From an uncultured Alphaproteobacteria bacterium (GTDB lineage Bacteria > Pseudomonadota > Alphaproteobacteria > RF32 > CAG-239): a DNA stretch of 64,000 nucleotides. Numbering within the stretch: the first letter of the stretch is position 1; every line of letters starts with the position of its first letter. The DNA lies in assembly GCA_934271715.1 (NCBI GenBank), contig CAKQRZ010000010.1, positions 19,883 to 83,882 on the forward strand, given 5' to 3'. The notes beneath the pieces are model-generated. The model saw only the letters and a program-made list of their open reading frames with translations. It searched no databases and had not been told where the DNA came from. Positions 1 to 8,881 of the stretch are shown in pieces. The position numbers and the translations under genes are program-made.

Positions 1-636
1 CACAATATAATCCACCATAATCCCCGGAACAATCACATTGTTGGGGTCAAGCGGCTCGTTATGCAGATAGTCAACCTCGGCAATCACAATGTCGGCCGCG
101 CTGGCCATAACTACATTAAAATTGCGGGTGGAGCCAAAATAGGAAAGGTTGCCGAACTTGTCGGCGTTAGTAGCATAAATCAGGGCAATATTGGCGCGCA
201 GCGGCTTTTCTAAAATATAGTCTTTGCCGTCTACATTGATAATTTGCTTGCCTTTTGCCACATCGGTACCGATTCCGGTCGGAGTCAGAATTCCGCCAAG
301 TCCGGCTCCGGCGGCGCGGATGCGTTCGGCCAGCGAGCCTTGCGGGGCAAGTTCAACTTCCATGGTTCCAGCGTTCATCTGCGCCACGGTTTCGGGATTG
401 GTGCCGATATGCGAAACAATCGCTTTTTTGATTTTATGCGCCAAAACCAGTTTTCCTCGGTCGGAATCCGGCATAGAAGTATCGTTGCCGATTAAAGTTA
501 AATCGCAAACCGGAGTTTTCAGCAGTTCGTCAATCACCGCGGTCGGCGAACCGCATTTTAAAAATCCGCCAATCATAACGCTTTGATTGTTTTTGAAAAA
601 CTGCGCAGCTTCCGGTGCTGAGATAAATTTTACCAT
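1..636 (-). CDS. atoD: CoA-transferase subunit alpha (acetate/acetoacetyl type), partial
   Basis: The reading frame is open to the left edge (212 codons visible), so the gene is cut by the window. The ATG at 636 follows an AAGGAGAAC ribosome site. Family I CoA-transferase alpha subunits (E. coli AtoD, about 220 aa) move CoA between an acyl-CoA and a short free acid such as acetate. Recognisable stretches are MIGGFLKCGSPTAVIDEL near the N-terminus, APQGSLAERIRAAGAG and GGILTPTGIGT in the middle, and the late NNVIVPGIMVDYIV; only a few C-terminal residues should be missing. The beta subunit, which holds the catalytic glutamate, is expected just left of the window because these subunits are normally adjacent. 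The exact acyl substrate cannot be told from the sequence. Confidence 0.85.
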   Translation of the reverse strand, partial: MVKFISAPEAAQFFKNNQSVMIGGFLKCGSPTAVIDELLKTPVCDLTLIGNDTSMPDSDRGKLVLAHKIKKAIVSHIGTNPETVAQMNAGTMEVELAPQGSLAERIRAAGAGLGGILTPTGIGTDVAKGKQIINVDGKDYILEKPLRANIALIYATNADKFGNLSYFGSTRNFNVVMASAADIVIAEVDYLHNEPLDPNNVIVPGIMVDYIV

Positions 637-720
637 TTGTTCTCCTTAAAAACTTATCTCAGCAATAGCCGAAAAAGTGTAAAAAGTCAATAATCGGGGA
701 GGGCGGCGTGGATAAAAATA

Positions 721-749
721 CAGCCTGTCTGAGAAAATCAGGCAGGCTG
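721..749 (-). terminator. Rho-independent terminator of clpB
   Basis: A 12-bp stem (CAGCCTGCCTGA with TCAGACAGGCTG on the minus strand, one G-U pair) closes a five-base loop and is followed on the minus strand by TATTTTTATCC. It lies 23 bases after the clpB stop. Confidence 0.8.
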
Positions 750-771
750 CAGTTAAAAATCCAAAGCAGAT

Positions 772-3288
772 TTAGTGTTTTGTTTCCGGTTTCAGTTCCA
801 AACCGTCAGCGCCGGTAGTAATAGAAACCGTTGAGTTATCCGGCACCGCACCGTCAAGCAGCAGAACCGAAAGCGGATTTTCCACTTCCTGCACAATCAA
901 GCGTTTCAGCGGACGGGCGCCAAATTCTTCATTGTAGCCGTTTTCAGCCAGCCAATCTTTAGCTTTGTCATCAATTTGCAGGTCAATATGTCTGTCTGTC
1001 AAACGTTTTTGCAATCGCTTAATTTGAATATCCACAATTTTACGAATATCCTCCTTGCGCAGCGGATTAAAGGTTATAATTTCGTCAAGACGGTTCAAAA
1101 ATTCCGGCTTAAAGAAACTTTTCAACTTGGTCATTAAGTCGCCTTCGCTTCCGGTAACCAGATTAGAAGTCAAAATAATGAACGTGTTTTTAAAGTCCAC
1201 CATGCGGCCTTTACCATCAGTCAAGTGTCCTTCATCAAGCACTTGCAGCAAAAGGTTGAACACATCCGGGTGCGCTTTTTCTACCTCATCAAACAAAATA
1301 ACCTGATATGGACGGCGGCGGACGGCTTCGGTTAAAACACCGCCCTCGTCATAGCCGACATATCCCGGAGGCGCACCGATTAAACGGGCGACCGAATGCT
1401 TTTCCATATACTCAGACATATCTATACGCACATAGGCGGCCTCTTCATCAAACAGAAACTCTGCTAAAGCCTTTGCCAGTTCGGTTTTACCCACGCCGGT
1501 CGGACCAAGGAATAAAAACGAGCCAATCGGACGGTTCGGGTCTTTTAAGCCGGAACGGGAACGGCGCACCGCGTTGGCGACAGCTTTCAAAGCTGTGTCT
1601 TGCCCGACGACGCGCAGAGCCAGATTCTTTTCCAGATTCAGCAGTTTTTCGCGCTCGCTGCCAACCAGTTTATCTACCGGAATACCTGTCCATTTAGAAA
1701 CCACCGAGGCAATCATATCCGGCGTAACGGTTTCCACGGTTTGCTGAGTTTGGTTATAGGCGCTCAGCTCTTTCAGTTTGCGTTCCAAGTCCGGAATTTC
1801 CTTATATTGCAGCTCACCGGCTTTTTCATATAAACCGGCGCGCAGGGCTTTGTCGGCTTCAATGCGGGCTTGATCCAAACGTTCGCGCAGGCGGTTGGCT
1901 TCCATGCTGGAGCTTTTGCGGGCTTTCCAAGCTTCGGATTTTTCCGCCGATTCTTTTTCCAAAACGGCGATTTCCTGTTCCAGTTTAGCCAGACGCTCTT
2001 TAGAATTGTCGTCAGTTTCCTTTTTCAGGGCTTCGCGTTCAATTTTATATTGAATCAGCTTACGGTCAATCTCGTCCAGCTCTTCCGGTTTAGAATCTAA
2101 AGCCATTTTGAGCTTGCTGGCGGCTTCATCAACCAAATCTATGGCTTTATCCGGCAGAAAACGGTCGGTAATATAGCGGTCGGACATGGTTGCAGCTGCC
2201 ACCAAAGCCGCGTCGGAAATACGCACGCCGTGATGCAGTTCATATTTTTCTTTAATGCCGCGCAGAATAGAAATCGTTTCTTCAACATGCGTTTCGCCGA
2301 CATACACCGGTTGAAAACGGCGGGCAAAAGCGGCGTCTTTTTCAATGTATTTTTGGTACTCTTTCAGCGTAGTGGCGCCGATACAATGCAGCTCGCCGCG
2401 CGCCAAAGCCGGTTTAAGCAGGTTTGAAGCGTCCATAGAACCCTCGCTGGCTCCAGCGCCGACCACGGTGTGCATTTCATCAATAAACAAAATGACTTGC
2501 CCCTCGGCGGCCGAAACTTCTTTTAGGATAGCTTTCAGACGCTCTTCAAATTCGCCGCGGAATTTAGCACCGGCAATCAGCGCGCCCATATCCAGCGACA
2601 TCAGGCGTTTGTGCGCCAAACTGTCCGGCACGTCGCCGTTGATAATACGCTGAGCCAAACCCTCTACAATAGCAGTTTTACCCACGCCCGGCTCGCCGAT
2701 TAAAATCGGGTTGTTTTTGGTGCGGCGCGACAATACCTGAATCGTGCGGCGGATTTCTTCATCACGCCCGATTACCGGATCCAGCTTGCCCTGCGCTGCC
2801 AGCTGCGTAAAGTCAATGGCATATTTCTTTAAAGCGTCAAAACTGTCTTCAGCAGAAGCAGAATCTGCAGTGCGCCCTTGACGCATATTGTTGATGGCTT
2901 CGTTGAGCTTATGCACATCAACACCGTAATTTTTCTGTATTAAAAGCGCCTGCAGCAAACGCTCAACCGTTACATAGCTGTCTTTGGCTTTTTCGGCGAT
3001 TTGCTCGGCCGTATCAAGCATTTTCAAAAAGTCTTTAGAGCAGGAAACCTCAACATTCTGCCCCTCTACCTGTGGCAATTTATTGAGTTCCTCAGCTACT
3101 TCTTCACGCAGCAAATCCGGATTAGCACCGGCTTGGCTCAGCAGGTTTGAGGCAACTCCGTTTTTATCATCCAGCATAACTTTCAGCAAGTGAGCCGGAG
3201 TAATAAATTGGTTGTTGTTGCGCAAAGCCAAGCTTTGGGCGCTTTGCAAGAACCCTTGGCTGCGGTCTGTAAGTTTTTCCATATTCAT
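772..3288 (-). CDS. clpB: ATP-dependent disaggregase ClpB
   Basis: Hsp100 chaperone that, with DnaK, pulls polypeptides out of aggregates in the cytoplasm. In order: an N domain (about residues 1-145), NBD1 with Walker A GEPGVGKT (198-205) and Walker B VILFIDEMH, a coiled-coil M domain (about 400-520), and NBD2 with Walker A GPTGVGKT (595-602) and the arginine-finger segment FKPEFLNRLDE. The 838 residues are slightly short. Compared with E. coli ClpB, the stretch between the NBD2 sensor-1 TSNL and FKPEF is about 13 residues shorter. No tripeptide for ClpP docking is evident, consistent with ClpB rather than ClpA/ClpC. The start is the first ATG after AAGGAG (11-base spacing); a second ATG lies two codons later. 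The gene is monocistronic, with a terminator at 721-749. I saw no convincing sigma-32 promoter or CIRCE element. Confidence 0.97.
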   Translation of the reverse strand: MNMEKLTDRSQGFLQSAQSLALRNNNQFITPAHLLKVMLDDKNGVASNLLSQAGANPDLLREEVAEELNKLPQVEGQNVEVSCSKDFLKMLDTAEQIAEKAKDSYVTVERLLQALLIQKNYGVDVHKLNEAINNMRQGRTADSASAEDSFDALKKYAIDFTQLAAQGKLDPVIGRDEEIRRTIQVLSRRTKNNPILIGEPGVGKTAIVEGLAQRIINGDVPDSLAHKRLMSLDMGALIAGAKFRGEFEERLKAILKEVSAAEGQVILFIDEMHTVVGAGASEGSMDASNLLKPALARGELHCIGATTLKEYQKYIEKDAAFARRFQPVYVGETHVEETISILRGIKEKYELHHGVRISDAALVAAATMSDRYITDRFLPDKAIDLVDEAASKLKMALDSKPEELDEIDRKLIQYKIEREALKKETDDNSKERLAKLEQEIAVLEKESAEKSEAWKARKSSSMEANRLRERLDQARIEADKALRAGLYEKAGELQYKEIPDLERKLKELSAYNQTQQTVETVTPDMIASVVSKWTGIPVDKLVGSEREKLLNLEKNLALRVVGQDTALKAVANAVRRSRSGLKDPNRPIGSFLFLGPTGVGKTELAKALAEFLFDEEAAYVRIDMSEYMEKHSVARLIGAPPGYVGYDEGGVLTEAVRRRPYQVILFDEVEKAHPDVFNLLLQVLDEGHLTDGKGRMVDFKNTFIILTSNLVTGSEGDLMTKLKSFFKPEFLNRLDEIITFNPLRKEDIRKIVDIQIKRLQKRLTDRHIDLQIDDKAKDWLAENGYNEEFGARPLKRLIVQEVENPLSVLLLDGAVPDNSTVSITTGADGLELKPETKH

Positions 3289-3360
3289 ATTTATTCACAC
3301 TCCTTTATCTATAAAAAGATATAGGAAATGAATTTTTCAAATGCAAATATCTTGAAAAAA

Positions 3361-5397
3361 TTATTTTGTGCGACCGCGGCGGTTGCCCAGCGGAGAAGAA
3401 GCGCCATAGTTTCCCAATCCTTTATAGTTAGGACGTCCAACGACGCGTTCTTTTTTCGGATTTTTCTCAGCGGATTTTTCATAAACATCAGGTTTTACGC
3501 TTTTGAAACCATCGGATTTTCGGTTTTCTAAATCGGCTTTGCGCTCTTTAGCGTGCTGCAGGGCTTTTTGATATTCCGACATTTTTTCGGCCTGTTCCTG
3601 CTCGGCTTTTTTAATTTCTCGGCTGGTTGCGTCCAGGGAAACAATCACTCCATTTTCAAAAATATGGCTTTGCAGATATTTCCTGTCATAAATGATTTCA
3701 TTATTAAAACCAGTTACGGCTTTAATGCCATCATCTACCTGTATAAGGTAATAAAACTGTTCGCCGGTTTTACTGTCTGTAAAAATAGTACGATTAGATT
3801 CTCCGGCATCTTCAGTAATATAGCCGTTGCCGGTCACATTATTTTCGGTGCAGTGCAACGATTTATGAACATCTTTATCCATTGTAACGATGTTGTCATA
3901 ATCGTTCATGTCCGTCCATTTCAGCTTAGGATGGGTTTCTTCAAAATAGTTAGGGTCGTTAATCGGAAAGTTGTGATGAGCGTTAAAAAGTTCGTTGCCG
4001 TCTTTATCGGTTACGGTCTTGCCGGCTTTCATCTTTTTAACGGCGTCATTGATAAACTCTTTGTCATAGTCTTGTTTAGCCAAAAGCGCGCGCAAGTCTT
4101 TTTCATGCTCATTGGCAAAATGTTTGTAATAGTTCTTTTTGCCGCTTGATTTCAGCATAAACCCGTTAATGTCGCTCAGCCCGTTTTCTTGTCTTTCCTT
4201 CACTTCCTGAGCATCCGGAGTATGGTAGGCGTTAACCATCCAAGCCACATCCTGATAAGTCAGGTCATTCAGCTTTTCGGCCGGAAAGTGAATCTGCGAC
4301 AAAGCTTTTTGCAGTTCGCCCTCTATCTTTTTGAATACAGGCATTTCCTGACAAACTTCCCAAACCTTGCTTTGCGATAAGTCATATTTTTCGGCATCCG
4401 TAGTCGGAAGTTTGTTAAATTCTTCCTTTCCGCGCATATTTATCAGCTCTTTCAAAGTTTCGGAGCAAGCGCGCGGGCTTTTCGGCTGGGCAATATAACC
4501 GTCCCAAGCGGCGCGCAGCACGCTGGTTTTGGTTTGGGTAATCAGCTCTTCTTCCGGAGTTTGCTTTTTGACCTTGCGGACAACCAGCTGCATGCCGTAA
4601 GGAGAGAGCCGGTTGGCAATATCCTGTTCTGCTTTTTGACGGTCAATATTGATAGCCGCGTTGCGGTCGTCTCTAATCAGATATTTACCGATAGAGCGGC
4701 GCAGAGTTTCCATAATTTCGGAATTGTCTTGACGAACAATTTTTCCTTCTGTTTTTTGAGTTAGAGTTGAACTCAGTTTTTCTAAATTAGGAAGCACGGA
4801 TTTCAGCTGACGGGCATCCAGTTTTTTCTGGTCTCGGTCATAAATGCCGTGGCTTTCCAATTTTTCATGTTCATCCTTGCTTTTTGTATAGTATATTTCC
4901 GATAAATCAGCAAGCTCATGAATGTCTTTAGACAGTTTTTTCAAAGCGGCGAATTGTTCTTCATTGAGTTCCAGTTTTTTAGGCTCGCCCGGAGTTTTAA
5001 CATCTATCTTATATTTAGAAAAAGTGGCGTGAGAGGCCGGATATTCGCTGGCTAAAACCTGCGGATAAATATCTTGTATCAGCTTTTTCTGCTGAGCGGC
5101 CGACATCCTGAGCAAGCTTTTAGTCTTTGTTTCAGATTCAGAGGCGTCTTTGCTTTCTTGCACATTGTCAATAAAATACTGCATATTGCTGTAAAGCTGC
5201 GACAAAGCATAAGAGTATGAAATTTCACGATTCTTTTGACCGGAAGTGTAAAAAGAAAAATTCTCTTTGCTTTCTGCCATGTTTTGCTGAGCCTTATAAG
5301 CTCGGTCTGCCTCTTTTTTCTGCAGAAACGGGTTTGGCTCAACTCTGCCCTCTTTGGCCAGATAATCAACAGTTACAGCTCTTTCTCCTAACGGCAT
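3361..5397 (-). CDS. Large charged protein with HNH-like nuclease motif
   Basis: I do not recognise the family. The 678-residue protein has no signal peptide or membrane segment and is rich in Lys, Glu and Gln, with long predicted helices. Near residues 472-515 it carries NAHHNFPIND, then YDNIVTMDKDVHKSLH. This has the spacing of an HNH/colicin-type nuclease core: HH, then a central Asn in the 'dNiv' strand, then HxxxH. Such cores appear in restriction endonucleases, homing enzymes and secreted effector toxins. The last 80 residues are a basic, Gly/Arg-rich tail ending GNRRGRTK. The motif sits inside the protein rather than at its end, which is unusual for polymorphic toxins. No obvious immunity gene follows. 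The ATG is preceded by only a weak ribosome site (AGAGGTGTGCG). Nuclease activity is inferred from the motif alone. Confidence 0.75.
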   Translation of the reverse strand: MPLGERAVTVDYLAKEGRVEPNPFLQKKEADRAYKAQQNMAESKENFSFYTSGQKNREISYSYALSQLYSNMQYFIDNVQESKDASESETKTKSLLRMSAAQQKKLIQDIYPQVLASEYPASHATFSKYKIDVKTPGEPKKLELNEEQFAALKKLSKDIHELADLSEIYYTKSKDEHEKLESHGIYDRDQKKLDARQLKSVLPNLEKLSSTLTQKTEGKIVRQDNSEIMETLRRSIGKYLIRDDRNAAINIDRQKAEQDIANRLSPYGMQLVVRKVKKQTPEEELITQTKTSVLRAAWDGYIAQPKSPRACSETLKELINMRGKEEFNKLPTTDAEKYDLSQSKVWEVCQEMPVFKKIEGELQKALSQIHFPAEKLNDLTYQDVAWMVNAYHTPDAQEVKERQENGLSDINGFMLKSSGKKNYYKHFANEHEKDLRALLAKQDYDKEFINDAVKKMKAGKTVTDKDGNELFNAHHNFPINDPNYFEETHPKLKWTDMNDYDNIVTMDKDVHKSLHCTENNVTGNGYITEDAGESNRTIFTDSKTGEQFYYLIQVDDGIKAVTGFNNEIIYDRKYLQSHIFENGVIVSLDATSREIKKAEQEQAEKMSEYQKALQHAKERKADLENRKSDGFKSVKPDVYEKSAEKNPKKERVVGRPNYKGLGNYGASSPLGNRRGRTK

Positions 5398-5495
5398 CGC
5401 ACACCTCTATACATATATATTTTTTCTTTAATTTTAGCAAATAAAAGCAGATTTGTCTATAATATTTTTGTCAAATTTTAAAAATTATAACAAAA

Positions 5496-5522
5496 AAGGC
5501 CTTAAAATATGTTTAAGACCTT
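5496..5522 (-). terminator. Rho-independent terminator of the NrdD-like gene
   Basis: On the minus strand AAGGTCTTAAA pairs with TTTAAGGCCTT (one G-U pair), and the second arm runs straight into a T tract (CCTTTTTTG). It lies 22 bases after the stop of the 5545-5754 gene. Confidence 0.75.
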
Positions 5523-5544
5523 AAATTTGTTTGTTTTATTATTC

Positions 5545-5754
5545 TTATTCAGCAGCGCAGGCGCAAGCATCATCCGCAATCAGGTGCGAAACAGCTTTTT
5601 CCTCACAGAAGCATTTGCGGGAATAGTATTCAGACTTTTTGCCGCGGTTAAATTCAGAAACCGGACGATGATAGCCCATAACGCGGGTCCAAATTTCGCA
5701 AGGTTGTCTTTCTGCGTCGCTTAAAGCAATATCTTCAATTTTAATTACAGCCAT
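5545..5754 (-). CDS. Small stand-alone NrdD C-terminal (glycyl-radical) domain protein
   Basis: A 69-residue protein. I chose the ATG at 5754 because AAGGAGACATAAA precedes it and homology begins there; a longer in-frame extension upstream has no ribosome site. Residues 19-47 (CEIWTRVMGYHRPVSEFNRG and following) resemble the extreme C-terminus of class III anaerobic ribonucleotide reductase NrdD. There RVxGY carries the radical glycine (here G27) and is followed by the RPV..(F/W)N.GK segment. The 10-stranded catalytic barrel, the cone domain and the allosteric domain are all missing. C48 and C50 (KCFC) and C64 and C66 (CAC) could bind metal. It could be a decayed NrdD end, a small annotated 'NrdD-like' family, or a spare radical domain comparable in principle to GrcA/YfiD. 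It has its own terminator, so it is probably a real gene. Confidence 0.7.
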   Translation of the reverse strand: MAVIKIEDIALSDAERQPCEIWTRVMGYHRPVSEFNRGKKSEYYSRKCFCEEKAVSHLIADDACACAAE

Positions 5755-6128
5755 TTTATGTCTCCTTAAATCATTTTGTTTATAACTTTTTGTACTACAT
5801 ATAGTGTTAATAAAAAGTAAATAGACTAGATATAGTATTTTTATCTTATGCACATCTTTTTATTTTTATATACAAGATTCATAGAGTTAGATGATTGCAT
5901 ATTTTTTCTGCATGTTCTGATTTTACAGCCGCTTAAATTTTACATCAGAGCAGAGGATTTTGTTGGGTCTTTGCTAATATTATGATTTTGCTGATATTTT
6001 TATTTTTTTATGCGGATTCAGATTCTGAAAAGACGAGTCTTTTTTTGTGCTTTTAGATTCGGCAATAAAGAAACACCTTTTAAGCTTTCGGCTCAAAAGG
6101 TGCTGCTTGTTGTCAAGTTTTAACTTTT
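5755..6128. other. AT-rich intergenic region without a gene
   Basis: This stretch of 374 bases lies between atpC and the NrdD-like gene. The only structure I support is the atp terminator at 6074-6102. The remainder is very AT-rich and must contain the promoter of the 5545-5754 gene, but no clear -35/-10 pair stands out. Confidence 0.6.
6074..6102 (-). terminator. Terminator of the atpHAGDC operon
   Basis: On the minus strand CACCTTTTGAGC pairs with GCTTAAAAGGTG (12 bp, one G-U pair) around a CGAAA loop, followed by TTTCTTTATT. It lies 26 bases after the atpC stop. Confidence 0.7.
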
Positions 6129-6494
6129 TTATTTTTCTTTGGTTTTGAAATAGTCTATAATCATCTGATAAAACTCAGCATTTTGCGGTTCGCTTTCTTT
6201 AAGCATAGCTGCTTTTTCTTCGGTAATCGCCGATTCTGCAATCAGGTGCAGAGTAGAAATTTTGCAGACGTTATTTGCCGCATCAACCACGCCGCCGTCA
6301 ATAAAATATATAGCAGAAACTTTGTTTTCAGTATCCAAAATCTGCAATATACCTTTATTTAACAGCAAGGAAGTCGGCGCCCGTTCATCAATCAAAGTCA
6401 GATTTATTTTGCCGTATGGCAGCACCACGCGGTAAACTTTTTTGTTGAGCGCCGTTCTTTCCGGCGTAAATATTTTTAAGCTAATATCAGCCAT
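6129..6494 (-). CDS. atpC: F1 ATP synthase subunit epsilon
   Basis: Central-stalk subunit of the F1 sector, which couples rotation to catalysis and can inhibit ATP hydrolysis. At 121 residues it is shorter than the usual 130-140 aa. The N-terminal beta-sandwich is recognisable (MADISLKIFTPERTAL, then LPYGKINLTLIDERAPT), and a short C-terminal helical part follows (SAITEEKAAMLKESEPQ). Its ATG overlaps the atpD stop (TAATG), so the two are translationally coupled. It is the last gene of the operon, followed by the terminator at 6074-6102. Confidence 0.93.
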   Translation of the reverse strand: MADISLKIFTPERTALNKKVYRVVLPYGKINLTLIDERAPTSLLLNKGILQILDTENKVSAIYFIDGGVVDAANNVCKISTLHLIAESAITEEKAAMLKESEPQNAEFYQMIIDYFKTKEK

Positions 6495-7951
6495 TAGTTA
6501 GACTCTTTCATTTTTTCTGCTTTAGCCACGGCGTCTTCAATGGTGCCGACCATATAAAAGGCTGCTTCCGGCAGGTCGTCGTATTCGCCGTCCAAAATCC
6601 CCTTAAAGCCTTTAATGGTGTCTTCCATTTCTACAAACACGCCTTTCAGGCCGGTAAACACTTCAGCCACATGGAACGGCTGCGACAAGAAACGCTGAAT
6701 TTTACGAGCGCGTGAAACCACGATTCTGTCTTCTTCCGAAAGTTCGTCCATACCCAAAATGGCGATAATGTCTTGCAGAGAATTATATTTTTGCAAAATT
6801 TCCTGCACACGGCGGGCAACATTGTAGTGTTCTTCGCCTACAATATCAGGACTTAACGCGCGGCTGGTGGAATCCAGCGGGTCAACAGCCGGGAAAATAG
6901 CCTGTTCGGAAATTTTACGAGACAGCACGGTTGTAGCGTCCAAGTGCGCAAAGGTTGTAGCCGGAGCCGGGTCGGTCAAGTCATCGGCCGGCACATAAAC
7001 CGCCTGTACAGAAGTAATAGAACCGTCTTTAGTAGAGGTAATACGTTCCTGCATAGCGCCCATATCCGTACCCAAAGTCGGCTGATAGCCCACAGCGGAC
7101 GGAATACGTCCCAGCAACGCCGAAACTTCTGAACCTGCCTGTGTAAAGCGGAAGATGTTATCAATAAACAGCAACACGTCTTGATGTTCTTGGTCGCGGA
7201 AATATTCAGCCTGAGTCAAACCGGTCAAAGCTACGCGGGCGCGCGCTCCAGGAGGTTCGTTCATCTGACCGTAAACCAGTACGGTTTTAGATTTGTCGCC
7301 TTTAAGGTCAATAACGCCGGATTCTGTCATTTCATTGTACAAGTCATTGCCTTCGCGGGTACGTTCGCCCACACCGGTAAATACGGAGTAGCCGCCGTGA
7401 CCTTTGGCGATGTTGTTAATCAATTCCATAATCAGCACGGTTTTGCCTACGCCGGCGCCGCCGAACAGACCGATTTTACCGCCTTTGCTGTATGGTTCCA
7501 GCAAGTCAATAACTTTAATGCCGGTCACCAAAATTTCTTCTTTGGTGGACTGGTCGGTAAAAGACGGAGCTTCACGGTGAATAGGCTTATACATTTTGCT
7601 GGCAATCGGACCGCGTTCGTCAACCGGTTCGCCGATTACGTTAATAATGCGTCCCAGCAATTCCGGGCCGACCGGAACTTTAATCGGTTCGCCGGTGTTG
7701 ATAACTTCCAAGCCGCGGACCAAACCGTCGGTAGTGTCCAAAGCGATACATCTTACCACGCATTCGCCCAAGTGCTGTTCAACTTCCAGCACCAAGCGCT
7801 TGCCGTGGTTATCGCATTCCAATGCCGTATAAATATCCGGCAAATCGGCTTCACTTTCAAATTTTACGTCAACAACCGCGCCCAAAACCTGATAGATTTG
7901 TCCGTTTTTACGGGCTGCATTTTTGCTTGCGGTTTTTTCTTCTTTAGTCAT
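6494..7951 (-). CDS. atpD: F1 ATP synthase subunit beta
   Basis: Catalytic subunit of F1, which makes ATP from ADP and phosphate on the cytoplasmic face of the inner membrane. It has 485 residues with Walker A GGAGVGKT (164-171), the GERTREGND loop carrying the catalytic glutamate, Walker B DVLLFIDNIFRFTQAGSEVS, and the DELSEED motif (here MDELSEEDRI). A short lysine-rich N-terminal extension (MTKEEKTASKNAARK) precedes the beta-barrel domain. The gene is separated from atpG by 15 bases with an AAGGAGAT ribosome site, and its stop overlaps the atpC start. Confidence 0.99.
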   Translation of the reverse strand: MTKEEKTASKNAARKNGQIYQVLGAVVDVKFESEADLPDIYTALECDNHGKRLVLEVEQHLGECVVRCIALDTTDGLVRGLEVINTGEPIKVPVGPELLGRIINVIGEPVDERGPIASKMYKPIHREAPSFTDQSTKEEILVTGIKVIDLLEPYSKGGKIGLFGGAGVGKTVLIMELINNIAKGHGGYSVFTGVGERTREGNDLYNEMTESGVIDLKGDKSKTVLVYGQMNEPPGARARVALTGLTQAEYFRDQEHQDVLLFIDNIFRFTQAGSEVSALLGRIPSAVGYQPTLGTDMGAMQERITSTKDGSITSVQAVYVPADDLTDPAPATTFAHLDATTVLSRKISEQAIFPAVDPLDSTSRALSPDIVGEEHYNVARRVQEILQKYNSLQDIIAILGMDELSEEDRIVVSRARKIQRFLSQPFHVAEVFTGLKGVFVEMEDTIKGFKGILDGEYDDLPEAAFYMVGTIEDAVAKAEKMKESN

Positions 7952-7966
7952 TCATATCTCCTTGTT

Positions 7967-8881
7967 TTAAACGGCATCTGCACCGGCAATAATTTCAATC
8001 AGCTCTGTAGTGATGGCCGATTGGCGCAGGCTGTTATATTTTAAAGTCAAGTCGCTAATCATTTGTTTTGCATTGCGGGTGGCATTATCCATAGAGGTCA
8101 TGCGCGCTCCGTGTTCAGATGCAGCCGAGTTAACCAGTACCTGAAATACCGTATCTTCAAAAATAATCGGAACAATTTGTTCCAAAATTGTAGATTTATC
8201 AGGCATGTAGTCATAAAAAGCTTCACCGGAACGGTTAATGTCTTCAACAACTTCATTGCTGTGCTTTAACTGCAGCGGGCAAACTTGTTCTGCCTCAAAA
8301 GTACGGCTGATAGCCGATTCAAAATGAGCGTGTATCAATTCGCATACGTCAAAATCATGATTTTGAAAACGATTTAAAATGTGCTTGGCCAAACGCGTTG
8401 CCGCTTCAGGATAAGAAGCGTCTTTGCTTAGGTTGTTGGATAAAGTCATATCCAAATCGCTGAAAGTGCGTTTCAAAACATCGTGGGCTTTTTTCCCGAT
8501 GCAGATAACTTTGATGTTTTTCTTTTGGCGGCGCAGTTCTTTTATGCGTTCAATGGCTTTTTTTGCCACATTGCTGTTATAAGCACCGCATAAGCCTCTG
8601 TCTGAAGAAAAAACATAAAGCTCATAATTTTGTTCGTCAGCATTTTTTTGCAACAGAGCCGGACGGGGATAGCATACGCCTTTTTCTTTTTCATCCGTCT
8701 CTATTTCTGTTAAAACACGCAAAGCAGAACGCCGTAAATTTTCGGCGTAATCCTGATTCTTGTCAACCAGAATCTGAACCCGGCGCAGGCGCGATGCAGC
8801 CACCATTTTCATCGCAGAAGTAATCTTCTGGGTGGATTTGATGGCTTCAATGCGTGTCCGTAATTCTTTTAAGCCTGCCAT
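7967..8881 (-). CDS. atpG: F1 ATP synthase subunit gamma
   Basis: Rotor shaft of F1. The 304 residues begin with the conserved helix MAGLKELRTRIEAIKSTQKI and continue TSAMKMVAASRLRR. The C-terminal helix contains MTSMDNATRNAKQMISDL and ends with RQSAITTELIEIIAGADAV, both typical of gamma. Its ATG follows the atpA stop directly (TAAATG), and the spacing to atpD is short, so this is one operon. Confidence 0.98.
   Translation of the reverse strand: MAGLKELRTRIEAIKSTQKITSAMKMVAASRLRRVQILVDKNQDYAENLRRSALRVLTEIETDEKEKGVCYPRPALLQKNADEQNYELYVFSSDRGLCGAYNSNVAKKAIERIKELRRQKKNIKVICIGKKAHDVLKRTFSDLDMTLSNNLSKDASYPEAATRLAKHILNRFQNHDFDVCELIHAHFESAISRTFEAEQVCPLQLKHSNEVVEDINRSGEAFYDYMPDKSTILEQIVPIIFEDTVFQVLVNSAASEHGARMTSMDNATRNAKQMISDLTLKYNSLRQSAITTELIEIIAGADAV

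Noticed and set aside
3289..3360. Sigma-32 heat-shock promoter before clpB
   Set aside because: TTTGAAA is present but the downstream CCCCAT-like box is not convincing; the gap is too AT-rich to decide by eye.
5217..5444. Plus-strand reading frame at the 5' end of the HNH-like gene
   Set aside because: Overlaps a longer gene on the other strand and has no ribosome site or similarity.
5755..5853. N-terminal extension of the NrdD-like protein to a start at 5853
   Set aside because: The 33 added residues have no similarity to NrdD, whereas AAGGAGACATAAA directly precedes the ATG at 5754.
7181..8044. 287-codon open frame opposite atpD and atpG
   Set aside because: It is the antisense shadow of conserved atpD codons, lacks a ribosome site and resembles no protein.
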